Shown piece by piece: positions 53,821-64,000 of a stretch of 64,000 nucleotides of DNA. Numbering within the stretch: position 1 is the stretch's first letter; each line of letters starts with the position of its first letter. The translations under genes were made by a program, and so were the position numbers. Source of the stretch: an uncultured Paracoccaceae bacterium. GTDB lineage: Bacteria > Pseudomonadota > Alphaproteobacteria > Rhodobacterales > Rhodobacteraceae. The notes beneath the pieces are model-generated. The model searched no databases and was not told where the DNA came from. It was given only the letters and a program-made list of their open reading frames with translations. The DNA is taken from assembly GCA_905182105.1 (NCBI GenBank), contig CAJJAR010000001.1, positions 342,441-406,440 on the forward strand. Direction: 5' to 3'.

Positions 53821-55584
53821 ATGTCTGCAGGTAAATTCGACAAATCCAAACTGCCAAGCCGTCACGTTACTGAAGGACCAGCGCGCGCGCCGCACCGTTC
53901 TTACTATTACGCGATGAATATGACCGAAGAAGAAATTCACCAGCCTTTGGTCGGCGTAGCAACCTGCTGGAACGAAGCGGCACCTTGCAACATCTCCCTA
54001 AACCGTCAGGCGCAGTCTGTTAAAGTTGGCGTTTCTGGAGCCCAAGGCACGCCACGCGAATTCACCACAATCACCGTGACAGACGGAATCGCGATGGGCC
54101 ACGAGGGCATGCGCTCTTCTTTGGCATCACGCGAAGCGATTGCTGATACCGTTGAACTTACAATGCGCGGCCATTGCTACGATGCTTTGGTTGGCCTTGC
54201 CGGTTGTGATAAGTCACTACCGGGTATGATGATGGCGATGCTGCGTTTGAACGTTCCGTCCGTCTTCTTGTATGGTGGTTCCATCCTTCCAGGCAAAGCG
54301 CCTAAAGGTGCCGACGTTCCTGCAGAATTCGCAGACCGTGACCTAACTGTGCAAGACATGTTCGAAGCGGTTGGTAACTTCCAAAATGGCACAATGACCG
54401 AAGCCGCGCTTGAAGTACTTGAGCGCGTAGCATGCCCATCTGCTGGCGCATGTGGCGGTCAGTTCACAGCCAACACGATGGCCTGTGTGTCTGAAGCTAT
54501 CGGCCTTGCATTGCCAAACTCATCTGGCGCGCCTGCACCGTACACTTCTCGCGATGAGTATGCCCAAGCATCTGGCGCTGCGGTCATGAACTTGATTGAA
54601 AAGAACATCCGCGCACGTGACATCGTCACACGCAAAGCACTCGAAAACGCGGCGCGTATTGTGGCCTGTACTGGCGGATCAACCAACGCTGGATTGCACT
54701 TGCCAGCAATGGCGCACGAAGCTGGCATCGACTTCTTCCTTGATGACGTCTGCGAAATCTTCCGCGACACACCTTACTTCGTCGATCTGAAGCCTGGCGG
54801 ACAGTACGTTGCAAAAGACATGTACGAAGCTGGCGGCGTGCCCGTTGTAATGAATGAGTTGCGCAAAGCAGGCCTAATTCACGAAGATTGCATGACAGTC
54901 ACTGGTAATTCCATGGGTGAAGAGCTGGACAAAATCACGCGCAAAGCCGACGGCAAAGTCATCTACTCAGTCGAAACACCACTAACCAAAACTGGCGGCG
55001 TTGTTGGCCTTAAAGGCAACCTAGCCCCTGAAGGCGCGATTGTTAAAGTGGCGGGTATGGAAGCGCAGCATCAGTTGTTCACTGGCCCTGCACGCGTATT
55101 CGAATGTGAGCAAGACGCATTTGCAGCAGTTCAAAATCGCACATATGAAGAGGGCGATGTCTTCGTTATTCGTAATGAAGGCCCAGCTGGTGGCCCTGGC
55201 ATGCGCGAAATGTTGGCGACAACTGCAGCACTGTCCGGTCAAGGCATGGGCAAGAAAGTCGCGCTTATCACTGACGGTCGTTTCAGTGGTGCGACACGCG
55301 GTTTCTGCGTTGGCCACGTTGGCCCAGAAGCTGCGCACGGTGGTCCGATTGCATTGCTTAAAGACGGTGATGTCATCACACTGAACGCGATTGAAGGTAC
55401 ACTCAATGTTGCGTTGACCGACGACGAGCTTGCCCAACGAAAAGCAAACTGGAAGGGTCCACGCGACACCATCTACGGCGCAGGTGCTCTTTGGAAATAC
55501 GCACAGTTAGTGGGTGGCGCATATAAAGGCGCAGTCACTCACCCTGGCGCTAAGGATGAGCGTCATGAATACTGGGATCTGTAA
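53821..55584 (+). CDS. ilvD: Dihydroxy-acid dehydratase
   Basis: '[32 protein letters not shown]...[31 protein letters not shown]'. Confidence 0.97.
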   Translation: MSAGKFDKSKLPSRHVTEGPARAPHRSYYYAMNMTEEEIHQPLVGVATCWNEAAPCNISLNRQAQSVKVGVSGAQGTPREFTTITVTDGIAMGHEGMRSSLASREAIADTVELTMRGHCYDALVGLAGCDKSLPGMMMAMLRLNVPSVFLYGGSILPGKAPKGADVPAEFADRDLTVQDMFEAVGNFQNGTMTEAALEVLERVACPSAGACGGQFTANTMACVSEAIGLALPNSSGAPAPYTSRDEYAQASGAAVMNLIEKNIRARDIVTRKALENAARIVACTGGSTNAGLHLPAMAHEAGIDFFLDDVCEIFRDTPYFVDLKPGGQYVAKDMYEAGGVPVVMNELRKAGLIHEDCMTVTGNSMGEELDKITRKADGKVIYSVETPLTKTGGVVGLKGNLAPEGAIVKVAGMEAQHQLFTGPARVFECEQDAFAAVQNRTYEEGDVFVIRNEGPAGGPGMREMLATTAALSGQGMGKKVALITDGRFSGATRGFCVGHVGPEAAHGGPIALLKDGDVITLNAIEGTLNVALTDDELAQRKANWKGPRDTIYGAGALWKYAQLVGGAYKGAVTHPGAKDERHEYWDL

Positions 55585-56239
55585 AAAGACCTTTCTTGGA
55601 CTGACAACGTGTGTAGCGTTGTCAGCCTGCGCAGAAGGGCAGTCGTTTAACCTTTTTGAAAAGGCGAAAAACGTGCTGCCAGAAACGCCACCTATGGTTC
55701 CATTGCTCAAAGCACAGATGGCCTCAGGTGCCATCACCCTTGTGCCACCATCAGGGTATTGCATCGAACCATCCAGTCTGACGCAAAAATTCGCTGCCAT
55801 GGCTCGGTGTGATTTGTTGGAAGCCGAAAATGGTGCACTAGATGCGCCCATCGGTTTGCTAACATTTAGCGTCGCAAAGAGCAGAACCAACGCTATTAGC
55901 TTGAGCGACATACTGAGCGCGAGCAACACAACCATGATCGAAACGATGACCGGAAGCGGACCGAAAGTTGTACGCGTGACAACTGAAACTCCACCACTTG
56001 GCCTTCCCAAAACGCATCTACGCACTGCTACCAAAATCAACGGTCACGATCTAAGCCTAGCGCTGTTTTCACCCGTTGAAAGTGAGGCACAAGGTGAGCG
56101 TGGCGTATCTATGTTACAAAACATGATCAAGACATCGCTCGACGCAACGGTAGCGCAAGACGTTGTAGTCAAAACCACATTGGTCGACGCTGAACCTGAC
56201 AAAGGACTTCATGCTACACTTGCAAGTTTTTTTAACTGA
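55565..56239 (+). CDS. Hypothetical lipoprotein
   Basis: Lipobox 'CVALSAC'; overlaps ilvD end by 20 bp. Confidence 0.7.
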   Translation: MNTGICKKTFLGLTTCVALSACAEGQSFNLFEKAKNVLPETPPMVPLLKAQMASGAITLVPPSGYCIEPSSLTQKFAAMARCDLLEAENGALDAPIGLLTFSVAKSRTNAISLSDILSASNTTMIETMTGSGPKVVRVTTETPPLGLPKTHLRTATKINGHDLSLALFSPVESEAQGERGVSMLQNMIKTSLDATVAQDVVVKTTLVDAEPDKGLHATLASFFN

Positions 56240-57048
56240 TCCTTCCACCCCCCGGCTGTTTCCAAAACAGAAACAGGGCAATAGTGAGATCAGGAACGAA
56301 AACCCTATCTCGATACTTGACAGTTTGATGCACCGCAGATTCATGCGCCAATGGGCACGCGCAGCGCGTCTGGCAGGTACTTCAAAACTAAGTAGGCTGC
56401 GCCACGTTCGCACAACTGCGCGTTTATTGCGGTCTCACTTGGATCGCTTGATCCACAAAGCCGACGAGCGATTGGCTCTGCCCATCATTGGCTCCAACAA
56501 CTTTTCACGCCCACACAATGCCTACTGGGCATGGCGTCCCAAATTATGGCGAGGCCCTTTACAGCCACCAGGCATGTCATCTGTCCAAACGAAATCGATA
56601 CTTGGAAATGAAGCTACCCTATTTCACGATTGCCAATTTTCAGAGCTCACACTGCGCCAACTTCGCAACCAACGCGAAGAAGCCCTAGCGCCCTATGGCG
56701 TGCGAATGGACGTATTTAAATTAGATGGCTCGTTCTTGTCTTTGGGTATCGATAGACGGGCTTAAACGGAGCCATTTGCTACGTATGAGTTCTATCATCG
56801 AGATGGAAAAGCCACTTGAAATCTTTGCCCGCCTGAAAATCAAACATGGCCCAAACACAGAACAGATTGTGCGTGAATTGTCACTACATGAAGCCGATAT
56901 TGTCGTTGAATTTGACTTGGCCTATTTTAACCTAAAAGAAAAGTGGGTTGAAAGAGCATGAAGCGATTTGATCTTTGAAGGTCCAGAAATGAACGAAGCC
57001 ACTTTGCGCGAACTAACGTTCACGCGCCGTCCACACGCAGCGATGTAG
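56211..57048 (+). pseudogene. DUF6478-like protein, frameshifted and with in-frame TGA
   Basis: 56211-56765 ends 'DVFKLDGSFLSLGIDRRA*'; continues in another frame 'GLKRSHLLRMSSIIEMEKPLEIFARLKIKHGPNTEQIVREL...KWVERA*SDLIFEGPEMNEATLRELTF...*' with TGA at 56959. Confidence 0.8.
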
Positions 57049-57056
57049 GAAAAAAT

Positions 57057-57427
57057 ATGAGTACTTTAACCCTAATGCCTACAAAGATGCGTCGTGGCGT
57101 ATGGGAGGGTGTCAGTACAAATACTCACCCAGAAAAGCCACAACTTAGCGTCACTCACTTGAACAAAGAAGTTCCTGTGTTTGAGCTGACTGAGAACAAA
57201 AAAGAGGACCTGTGGCTCTTGCAGGTTCCAATTCCAGAAGAAGCAATTGCCGATGGCGTACAGACTTTTGCAATCAGCGACAAAATAGACGGTGCGCGGA
57301 TCAGTCATTTCACACTGATCGCTGGTGAGCATTGGGTGATGAGATGCGTGTTGAGGTCGAGTTGCTGCGTGCTGAACTAGATATGCTAAGACGTGCATTC
57401 CGCCATCACTGCGTGGAAACGTCTTAA
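57057..57427 (+). pseudogene. Conserved hypothetical protein, frameshifted near its C-terminus
   Basis: Frame 57057 reads '...ISHFTLIAGEHWVMRCVLRSSCCVLN*'; shift at about 57330 restores 'GDEMRVEVELLRAELDMLRRAFRHHCVETS*'. Confidence 0.75.
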
Positions 57428-57513
57428 CACTCACAACCCCTTAGATGACAGCTAGGATGGTCAGCGATGCAGCGCCCAGCCATCCGTTGGTGCAACATTT
57501 CAAATTCCAAAAA

Positions 57514-57551
57514 ACGAAAAAAACCACTCACATATTTTTATGCGGGTGGTT
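57514..57551 (-). terminator. Rho-independent terminator of ctpA
   Basis: AACCACCCGCAT...ATGTGAGTGGTT stem then TTTTTT on the minus strand. Confidence 0.75.
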
Positions 57552-57572
57552 CAATTTTATCCAGTGTATGGA

Positions 57573-58907
57573 TCAGTCTTTTGGTGCCAAAGCACTCAGA
57601 CCCTTCAGGATATCGATGGCATAAGCCAACTGATAATCGTCTTCACGCAACTCAGCTGATGCTTCAGCTTTTTCACGATCAGCTTCAATCTGGCGGATTT
57701 CATCTTCTGACAAACTGTCATTATTCAAGCTGCCGCGCAAATCAGCCTCAGTGCGACCACCGCGGTTTGTCTCTTCCACCTCATCACTATCTGGCTTACG
57801 GCGTGGCTGTTCAACAATGATGTCAGGGGAAACGCCCAACGCTTGAATCGAACGACCTGACGGCGTGTAGTACCGCGCAGTCGTCAAACGCATCGCACCT
57901 TCGCCGCGCAATGGCATGATGGTCTGTACAGACCCCTTACCAAAGCTCTTTGTCCCAATGACAATCGCACGACGGTGGTCTTGCAACGCACCTGCGACAA
58001 TTTCAGATGCTGACGCAGAACCGCCATTGATTAGAACCACAATCGGTTTGCCCTCAGCCAGATCACCCGGCACCGCATTGAAACGATCGCCTTCTTCTGG
58101 ATCGCGGCCACGAGTTGACACGATTTCGCCCTCTTCCAAGAAAGCATCAGACACGCGGATCGCTTGGGTCAACAAACCGCCTGGATTATTACGTAGATCG
58201 ATTACAAAACCATTCACGTTATCCATGCCGCCAAGAGCAGCAACTTCTTCTGCCAACTTTTCAGTCAGGTTCGGAGTAGTTTTGTCGTTAAAGGTTGTGA
58301 CCCGCAAAACAACTGTGTCGCCTTCGGTTTTGGCGCGCACGGCTTGCAACTCAATCGTGTCGCGGATGATGGATACATCAAACGGTTCACCTTCGCCTTC
58401 GCGCACAACCGTGATGATAATCTCAGCGCCAACCGGACCACGCATCTTCCCGACGGCATCATCAAGGGTCAGGCCCAATACGGACTCGCCATCAACGTGT
58501 GTGATAAAATCACCCGCCAAAATCCCTGCTTCATCTGCAGGCGTGCCATCCATCGGGGATACGACTTTTACAAAGCCCTCTTCCTGCGTCACTTCGATAC
58601 CTAAGCCACCAAATTCACCACGCGTTTGCACACGCATCGCGGAGGCATCATCAGGAGAAAGATAGCTAGAGTGTGGATCAAGCGAGGTGAGCATTCCATC
58701 AATGGCTGCCTCGATCAGATCGCTTGTATCCACCTCTTCAACATACTGGGACCGAATCCGTTCAAAGATGTCCCCAAACAGATCAAGCTGCTCGTACACG
58801 TTGTCTTGTTTTTCGGCTTCTTGGGCAAGAAGTGGTCCAGCAATCTGCGTTGTCGCGATTATCCCTGCCACTGTGCCGCCCAATGCTGCCATAACGAACT
58901 TTTTCAC
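57573..58907 (-). CDS. ctpA: S41 family C-terminal processing peptidase
   Basis: PDZ plus 'FVIDLRNNPGGLLTQAIRVSDAFL...VLINGGSASASEIVAGALQDHRRAIVIGTKSFGKGSVQ'. Confidence 0.95.
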   Translation of the reverse strand: MKKFVMAALGGTVAGIIATTQIAGPLLAQEAEKQDNVYEQLDLFGDIFERIRSQYVEEVDTSDLIEAAIDGMLTSLDPHSSYLSPDDASAMRVQTRGEFGGLGIEVTQEEGFVKVVSPMDGTPADEAGILAGDFITHVDGESVLGLTLDDAVGKMRGPVGAEIIITVVREGEGEPFDVSIIRDTIELQAVRAKTEGDTVVLRVTTFNDKTTPNLTEKLAEEVAALGGMDNVNGFVIDLRNNPGGLLTQAIRVSDAFLEEGEIVSTRGRDPEEGDRFNAVPGDLAEGKPIVVLINGGSASASEIVAGALQDHRRAIVIGTKSFGKGSVQTIMPLRGEGAMRLTTARYYTPSGRSIQALGVSPDIIVEQPRRKPDSDEVEETNRGGRTEADLRGSLNNDSLSEDEIRQIEADREKAEASAELREDDYQLAYAIDILKGLSALAPKD

Positions 58908-58910
58908 GTC

Positions 58911-60053
58911 TTATCCATCCTTATCGGTGCGGAACCATGATACGGGGTCCTGCGGAACATTTTGTTGTCTTACTTCTATATAGAGCGTTTCTGAACGTCC
59001 ATTGCCAGCCCCATCACCAACAGTTGAGAGTGCCGTGTTAGAATCTTTATTGCCTGCACTGGTATTTTGCCCCCCCATCAGCCCCAAAGGCGTACCTTCG
59101 CTGATGACCTGCCCCATTCTGCCATATGTAATATCCAAACCAGCAAAGACAAATAAGGTGTCTGTTTGTGGCTCTAGGATCATGACGTTTCCGTAATCCA
59201 GCAACGGCCCGACATACCGGATCGTTGCGGCGGTTGGTGCATTAACCAAAGCTCCCGGGCGCGTGGCCAAAATAATGCCCGGACGTTTAATGCCCGCCGC
59301 ATCCGCTTCATTCATTCCACGCAACATCAACCCTTTCACAGGTAGTTGCAAATCACCAATACGATCATCAAGCGATGGCAAATCAACCTCAGTCTCGTTC
59401 TCAGTGACCTGAGACAGCCCACTGGCGAAACCATCCAAGGTCTCCGAGGACGATATCAAGATAGCAGTGCGCACAGGGTCTTCGGTAAAGCGGCGCGGAA
59501 GTTCAGTGCGTTCAGCAATTGCAGTACTCAGCGAAACACGTGCCCTTTGAACCTCCGAAAGCCCAAGCTGAAGCTGATCTGCGGCCTGTTGCTGAAGAAG
59601 GCGCAGGGTTTGCACTTCTTCAACTTCCTGACGCAATTGTGCTGCCCGCGCATTTAATATTGGGGTCATTTCAGACAACAACATCCCAGCACGCGCCGTA
59701 CCTATTGGCCCCTGTGGATGTAAAAAGATCGTAGGTGACGGCCCAGCGCCCAGTGATTGCAAAACGCCAATGAATGCAGCGGTTTCACTATCGCGCGCCT
59801 CGAGTTTGCGGCTTAGTTGTTCTTCACGCACCGCTGCGCGACGAAGCCCATCACGTGTAGCGGTAAGGCCAGACTCATATGCAAGGATCGTTCCAGTCAG
59901 TGCCTTAACGCGGTCTCTGGCACTGTCTGCTTTATCCAGTTTGATCGACGCCTCGACCAGCTCATGCAACGCCACACGTGCATCAGCACCAGCGTCTTGG
60001 GCAAAGCCAACATGCGGGATCAAGAGCGCAAGAATGATCGTTGAAGTTTTCAT
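58911..60053 (-). CDS. Murein hydrolase activator EnvC-like (M23 family)
   Basis: Coiled coil plus degenerate LytM domain; adjacent to ctpA and gpmI. Confidence 0.85.
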   Translation of the reverse strand: MKTSTIILALLIPHVGFAQDAGADARVALHELVEASIKLDKADSARDRVKALTGTILAYESGLTATRDGLRRAAVREEQLSRKLEARDSETAAFIGVLQSLGAGPSPTIFLHPQGPIGTARAGMLLSEMTPILNARAAQLRQEVEEVQTLRLLQQQAADQLQLGLSEVQRARVSLSTAIAERTELPRRFTEDPVRTAILISSSETLDGFASGLSQVTENETEVDLPSLDDRIGDLQLPVKGLMLRGMNEADAAGIKRPGIILATRPGALVNAPTAATIRYVGPLLDYGNVMILEPQTDTLFVFAGLDITYGRMGQVISEGTPLGLMGGQNTSAGNKDSNTALSTVGDGAGNGRSETLYIEVRQQNVPQDPVSWFRTDKDG

Positions 60054-61567
60054 CCGATTAGATTTTTACCAGTCATCTCAGGCGGCGTTTCGATACCCAT
60101 CAAATACAGAAGCGTGGGTGCCAAATCCGCAAGGCGACCTCCACTAAGCTTTGCACCCTCAGGCCCACCAACCAATGCGACAGGTACAGGGTTAACAGTA
60201 TGCGCAGTGTGGGGACCACCTGTTTCTGGATCAATCATCGTTTCACAATTACCGTGATCCGCCGTGACAATCATCGTACCGCCCACTTGCTCAAGCGCTT
60301 CAATGACCTTGGCCAAACCAGCGTCCACCGCTTCGCATGCTGCAATCCCTGCATCGATATCGCCAGTGTGCCCAACCATATCAGGGTTCGCATAGTTGGT
60401 GACGATCAAATCATAACCCTTATGAATCGCTGCAACGAATTGCTCTGTCACCTCAGGGCAGGACATCTCTGGCTGCAGGTCATATGTCGCAATCTTAGGC
60501 GACATTGGCATGAAACGATCTTCGTTCTCTGCAGGTGTCTCAACACCACCATTTAGGAAAAACGTGACATGTGGATACTTCTCTGTTTCCGCCAAACGAA
60601 ACTGTGTTTTACCTTTGGACGCAACCCATGCACCTAATGTGTTCACGATGTCTGCTTTGGGATAAACAGTGTCTAAATAAGCATTATGCGCCTCTGAATA
60701 AGATGCCATACCCAACAGGCCAGCCCACTTTGGACGGGACCCAGTGTCAAAGGCATCAAAGTCAGATTGACCAATCGCAGCCATAATTTCACGGGCACGG
60801 TCTGCGCGGAAGTTCAAACAGAACAACCCGTCGCCATCTTTGGCGCCCGCATAATTACCTAAAACAGTGGCAGGAATAAATTCATCCGTTTCGCCGCGTG
60901 CATAGCTCTCAGAAATCGCAGCCTTCGCATCCACTGCTTTTAGGCCTTTACCGTGAACGATAGAATCAAAACCTGTCTGCACACGCTCCCAACGATTGTC
61001 GCGATCCATCGCAAAATAGCGGCCCATCAGCGTGGCGATCTCAACACCCTCTGGCAACCCAGCCAACAGCGCATCCAAATAACCGTCAACAGATTGCGGT
61101 GCCACATCGCGTCCATCGCCAAGGGCATGGATCACAACGGGCAAACCCGCATCACGACAAGCTTTGGCCGCAGCGATCATATGCACAACATGGCCATGAA
61201 CACCGCCATCAGACAGCAAACCCATCAGGTGTGCCGTGCCCTCCGTCGCCTTGATATCCGCAATAAACTTACCCAGTACCGCATTGGTGAAAAAGCTACC
61301 GTCTTCGATCGCCAAATCAATCTGGCCCAGATCCATTGCAACAACACGGCCCGCACCGATATTCGTATGACCCACTTCAGAATTGCCCATCTGTCCTTTA
61401 GGCAATCCAACATCCGGACCATAAGTGATCAACGTATCATTGGGACAAGTCGCCATGATGCGATCCATTGTAGGAGTGCTCGCCAAAGCAGGTGCGTTTC
61501 CAACCGTATTGGCGCGCAAACCCCATCCATCAAGAATACAAAGAACGACAGGTTTGGCAGGTTGCAT
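60050..61567 (-). CDS. gpmI: 2,3-bisphosphoglycerate-independent phosphoglycerate mutase
   Basis: 'VVLCILDGWGLR...MGNSEVGHTNIGAGRVV...NYANPDMVGHTGD...VTADHGNCETM'. Confidence 0.97.
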   Translation of the reverse strand: MQPAKPVVLCILDGWGLRANTVGNAPALASTPTMDRIMATCPNDTLITYGPDVGLPKGQMGNSEVGHTNIGAGRVVAMDLGQIDLAIEDGSFFTNAVLGKFIADIKATEGTAHLMGLLSDGGVHGHVVHMIAAAKACRDAGLPVVIHALGDGRDVAPQSVDGYLDALLAGLPEGVEIATLMGRYFAMDRDNRWERVQTGFDSIVHGKGLKAVDAKAAISESYARGETDEFIPATVLGNYAGAKDGDGLFCLNFRADRAREIMAAIGQSDFDAFDTGSRPKWAGLLGMASYSEAHNAYLDTVYPKADIVNTLGAWVASKGKTQFRLAETEKYPHVTFFLNGGVETPAENEDRFMPMSPKIATYDLQPEMSCPEVTEQFVAAIHKGYDLIVTNYANPDMVGHTGDIDAGIAACEAVDAGLAKVIEALEQVGGTMIVTADHGNCETMIDPETGGPHTAHTVNPVPVALVGGPEGAKLSGGRLADLAPTLLYLMGIETPPEMTGKNLIG

Positions 61568-61790
61568 AGCGAATTAGCCTCTTAAGTGTTTTGCGGTCTT
61601 TTACTCTTTCTCGACCTCAGGGTGAAGCCGTTAGAATTCACTGGCTTAATGTTGCTTAAACCCCGCGCAAAAGGGGGTAATTTACCTACAAAACCTGTCC
61701 CTGCAGTTGAACACGTAATCCGCTTGCAAAAAAGGCACCTATTGCTCCATAACCAATGCACCAGATTTGCCAGCCCTAGGACATGTATCA

Positions 61791-61964
61791 ATGCAAGCAC
61801 CCGAAATCCAAATCGTTGAAAAATTCCGTATTGCCTGCGATGGCGGAGAAGGCGCATTGGGCCATCCACGTGTTTGGCTGCAAATTCCTACGGATCTTGG
61901 CTGGGTAGAATGCCCATATTGCGACTGCAAATACATCCAAACAGAATTTGAAGGCAAAGTCTGA
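61791..61964 (+). CDS. Zinc-finger domain-containing protein (zf-CHCC type)
   Basis: 'KFRIACDGGEGALGHPRVWLQIPTDLGWVECPYCDCKYI'. Confidence 0.88.
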   Translation: MQAPEIQIVEKFRIACDGGEGALGHPRVWLQIPTDLGWVECPYCDCKYIQTEFEGKV

Positions 61965-61975
61965 TCATTTTAGGC

Positions 61976-62477
61976 TTATAAATCATTCGCGTTCAGACCA
62001 TTATCCACACAAGACGCCATCTTTTGCGCCTCTTTTTCCTGAACGAAAAGGTATTTTTGAAGGTTGTAGCCAGCCCAAAACCGCAAACGTTTCTGTTTGT
62101 CTGTCCGGCCTGATCCCGTCGCCGTTCCTAATTTAGAGTCGAAATATGAATAAGTAGCCGTTCCAGTCGTTGCATCCTCACTACTGAACTTGGCTCGGCC
62201 CCAACCAAGTACATTGCGCCACCACCAATCCTCGCATGTTATAACAGAACTTGATTTTGCGAATATTGGCCCATTGCGGCGACCTAAACTATGCCCACTA
62301 TAAAACTCGCCTGTTTTCTCCGAGTAGCCAAAAATGGGACACAGAAACTTTCATCAAAAAAGCATACAAATCTATCCTCTTCCAACGGTTGATACTCGAC
62401 ATCTCCAAAGGCAGGCTAAAGCCCCAGAAAGATAGTAAGATAAACCAAAAAATTACGTGCCAACGGAAAAACCTCAT
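61976..62477 (-). pseudogene. Remnant of a small secreted protein, at least two frameshifts (not in ORF track)
   Basis: Minus strand: ATG 62477 'MRFFRWHVIFWFILLSFWGFSLPLE', then other frame 'GDVEYQPLEEDRFVCFFDESF', then third frame '...PIFGYSEKTGEFYSGHSLGRRNGPIFAKSSSVITCEDWWWRNVLGWGRAKFSSEDATTGTATYSYFDSKLGTATGSGRTDKQKRLRFWAGYNLQKYLFVQEKEAQKMASCVDNGLNANDL*'. Confidence 0.6.
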
Positions 62478-62591
62478 CTGGATAACCTAAAACCAATCCA
62501 GGCGAGAATTTGAGTTAGCGTAAAGCGATGATTGCGGTGAAGAGCTGAATACGAGATATATGTATAAATAATTAATCGGGCGGGACGATCC

Positions 62592-64000
62592 ATGAGCGAC
62601 ACAAAATTCGGTAAGGGCTGCCATCTTCATTTGATTGATGGTTCGGCTTTCATTTTTCGCGCCTACCACGCCCTCCCCCCTTTAACTCGCAATTCCGATG
62701 GCATGCCTATCGGTGCCGTTGCAGGCTTCTGCAACATGTTGCACCGCTATATTGAAGGCAACACTGGTACAGATGCCCCAACACACGTCGCCGTTATTTT
62801 CGACAAAGGCAGCCACACTTTCCGGAACGATATGTATGACCAATACAAAGCCAACCGCGAGGCGATGCCAGAAGACCTGCGCCCGCAGATGCCCCTGACC
62901 CGCACCGCGACCAAGGCGTTTAATATTGCATGCAAAGAGATCGAGGGTTTCGAGGCCGATGATATCATCGCCACTCTTTCCGTTCAGGCCCGTGAAGCAG
63001 GCGGTCGTTGCACTATCATCAGTTCTGACAAAGACATGATGCAGCTGGTCGGTGACGGCGTCGAAATGTTTGATGCGATGAAGAATAAGCGCATTGATCG
63101 CGACGGCGTGCACGAGAAATTTGGCGTCTATCCCGAACGCGTGGTCGATGTGCAGGCCCTTGCTGGCGACAGCGTGGACAACGTGCCCGGTGCCCCCGGT
63201 ATCGGCATTAAAACCGCGGCCTTGTTGATCAATGAATACGGCGATTTGGACGCATTGCTGGAACGTGCTGGCGAAATCAAACAGCCCAAGCGTCGTCAGA
63301 CCTTAATCGATAATGTTGACCAAATTCGACTATCTCGTGATCTGGTAAAACTCGATGACGCGATGGACTTGGAGTTCACAATTGAGGACCTAGAAGTCCG
63401 CGATCCAAACCCAGAAGTCTTGTTGCCGTTTTTGGCCGAGATGGAGTTCCGCACCCTTACCAAACGCGCTGCTGCACAGTTTGGAACCAAGGCACCTGAA
63501 ATCAAAGATACTGCTCCAACAGTCTCTGATGTCCCTGTGTCAGAGACCGTTCGGTTCGATCATTCGAAATACGAACAGGTCGAAAACGCCGCGCAACTGC
63601 AGACATGGATCGATCGCATTTACGCTCGCGGTCATGTTGCTGTAGACACCGAAACCACGGGTCTGGATGAGATGGTTGTCGACCTTGTTGGCATCTCTCT
63701 TTGCGTTGAGGCAGGCCAAGCATGCTACATTCCCCTGGCCCATAAAGTGGCTGGCGGTGACGATTTGTTCTCTGATGATGCATTGGCACCAGGGCAGATG
63801 CCGTTTGAAGACGCATTGTGCATGTTGACCCCAATGTTGACCGATCCATCGATCATCAAAATTGGTCAAAACATGAAGTACGACATGAAGATATTTGCCC
63901 AGCTTGGCATCAACGTGACCCCGATTGATGACACCATGCTGATGTCCTACGCGATGCACGGCGGTTTGCACAATCACGGTATGGATGCACTGTCTGAGCG
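62592..64000 (+). CDS. polA: DNA polymerase I (3' truncated by window edge; absent from ORF track)
   Basis: ATG 62592 'MSDTKFGKGCHLHLIDGSAFIFRAYHALPPLTR...EIEGFEADDIIATL...SSDKDMMQLVGDGV...GDSVDNVPGAPGIGIKTAA...VAVDTETTGLDEM'; open to window end. Confidence 0.97.
   Translation, partial: MSDTKFGKGCHLHLIDGSAFIFRAYHALPPLTRNSDGMPIGAVAGFCNMLHRYIEGNTGTDAPTHVAVIFDKGSHTFRNDMYDQYKANREAMPEDLRPQMPLTRTATKAFNIACKEIEGFEADDIIATLSVQAREAGGRCTIISSDKDMMQLVGDGVEMFDAMKNKRIDRDGVHEKFGVYPERVVDVQALAGDSVDNVPGAPGIGIKTAALLINEYGDLDALLERAGEIKQPKRRQTLIDNVDQIRLSRDLVKLDDAMDLEFTIEDLEVRDPNPEVLLPFLAEMEFRTLTKRAAAQFGTKAPEIKDTAPTVSDVPVSETVRFDHSKYEQVENAAQLQTWIDRIYARGHVAVDTETTGLDEMVVDLVGISLCVEAGQACYIPLAHKVAGGDDLFSDDALAPGQMPFEDALCMLTPMLTDPSIIKIGQNMKYDMKIFAQLGINVTPIDDTMLMSYAMHGGLHNHGMDALSE

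Noticed and set aside
57916-58665. 249-aa plus-strand ORF opposite ctpA
   Set aside because: Antisense shadow ORF; Ser/Thr/Pro-rich with no domain signal
60953-61585. 210-aa plus-strand ORF opposite gpmI
   Set aside because: Antisense to gpmI, composition not protein-like
61582-61869. 95-aa minus ORF between gpmI and zinc-finger gene
   Set aside because: Overlaps the conserved zf-CHCC gene on the other strand; no recognisable domain

Overview
This is a gene-dense alphaproteobacterial chromosome segment. Protein content and gene order look like a marine Roseobacter/Rhodobacteraceae, possibly Octadecabacter-like; that is inference only. It is mostly housekeeping genes: ubiH (partial), xthA, ribA, leuS-lptE-holA, pmbA/cysQ-like/kdtA/lpxK, mutY, ccrM, rnhB, asd, pepA-like, paaI/paaK, fghA, sthA, zapE, folC-accD, ilvD, ctpA/envC/gpmI and polA (5' part). 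I found no rRNA, tRNA, CRISPR array, prophage or recognisable intact transposon. The most unusual property is gene decay: alkB, muiA (DUF4139), mscS, a DUF6478 gene, its downstream neighbour, an AEC transporter remnant, and an unlisted minus-strand secreted-protein remnant (61976-62477) all carry stops, frameshifts or truncations readable from the sequence. The best candidate for something undescribed is a locus at about 30.1-31.2 kb. It has a small secreted protein overlapping a two-TM protein whose C-terminus resembles a PhoB/OmpR-type winged helix, downstream of an 18-bp direct repeat (33-bp period). A pair of GANTC sites just upstream of ccrM is a likely autoregulatory element. No clearly new defence or mobile system was seen.
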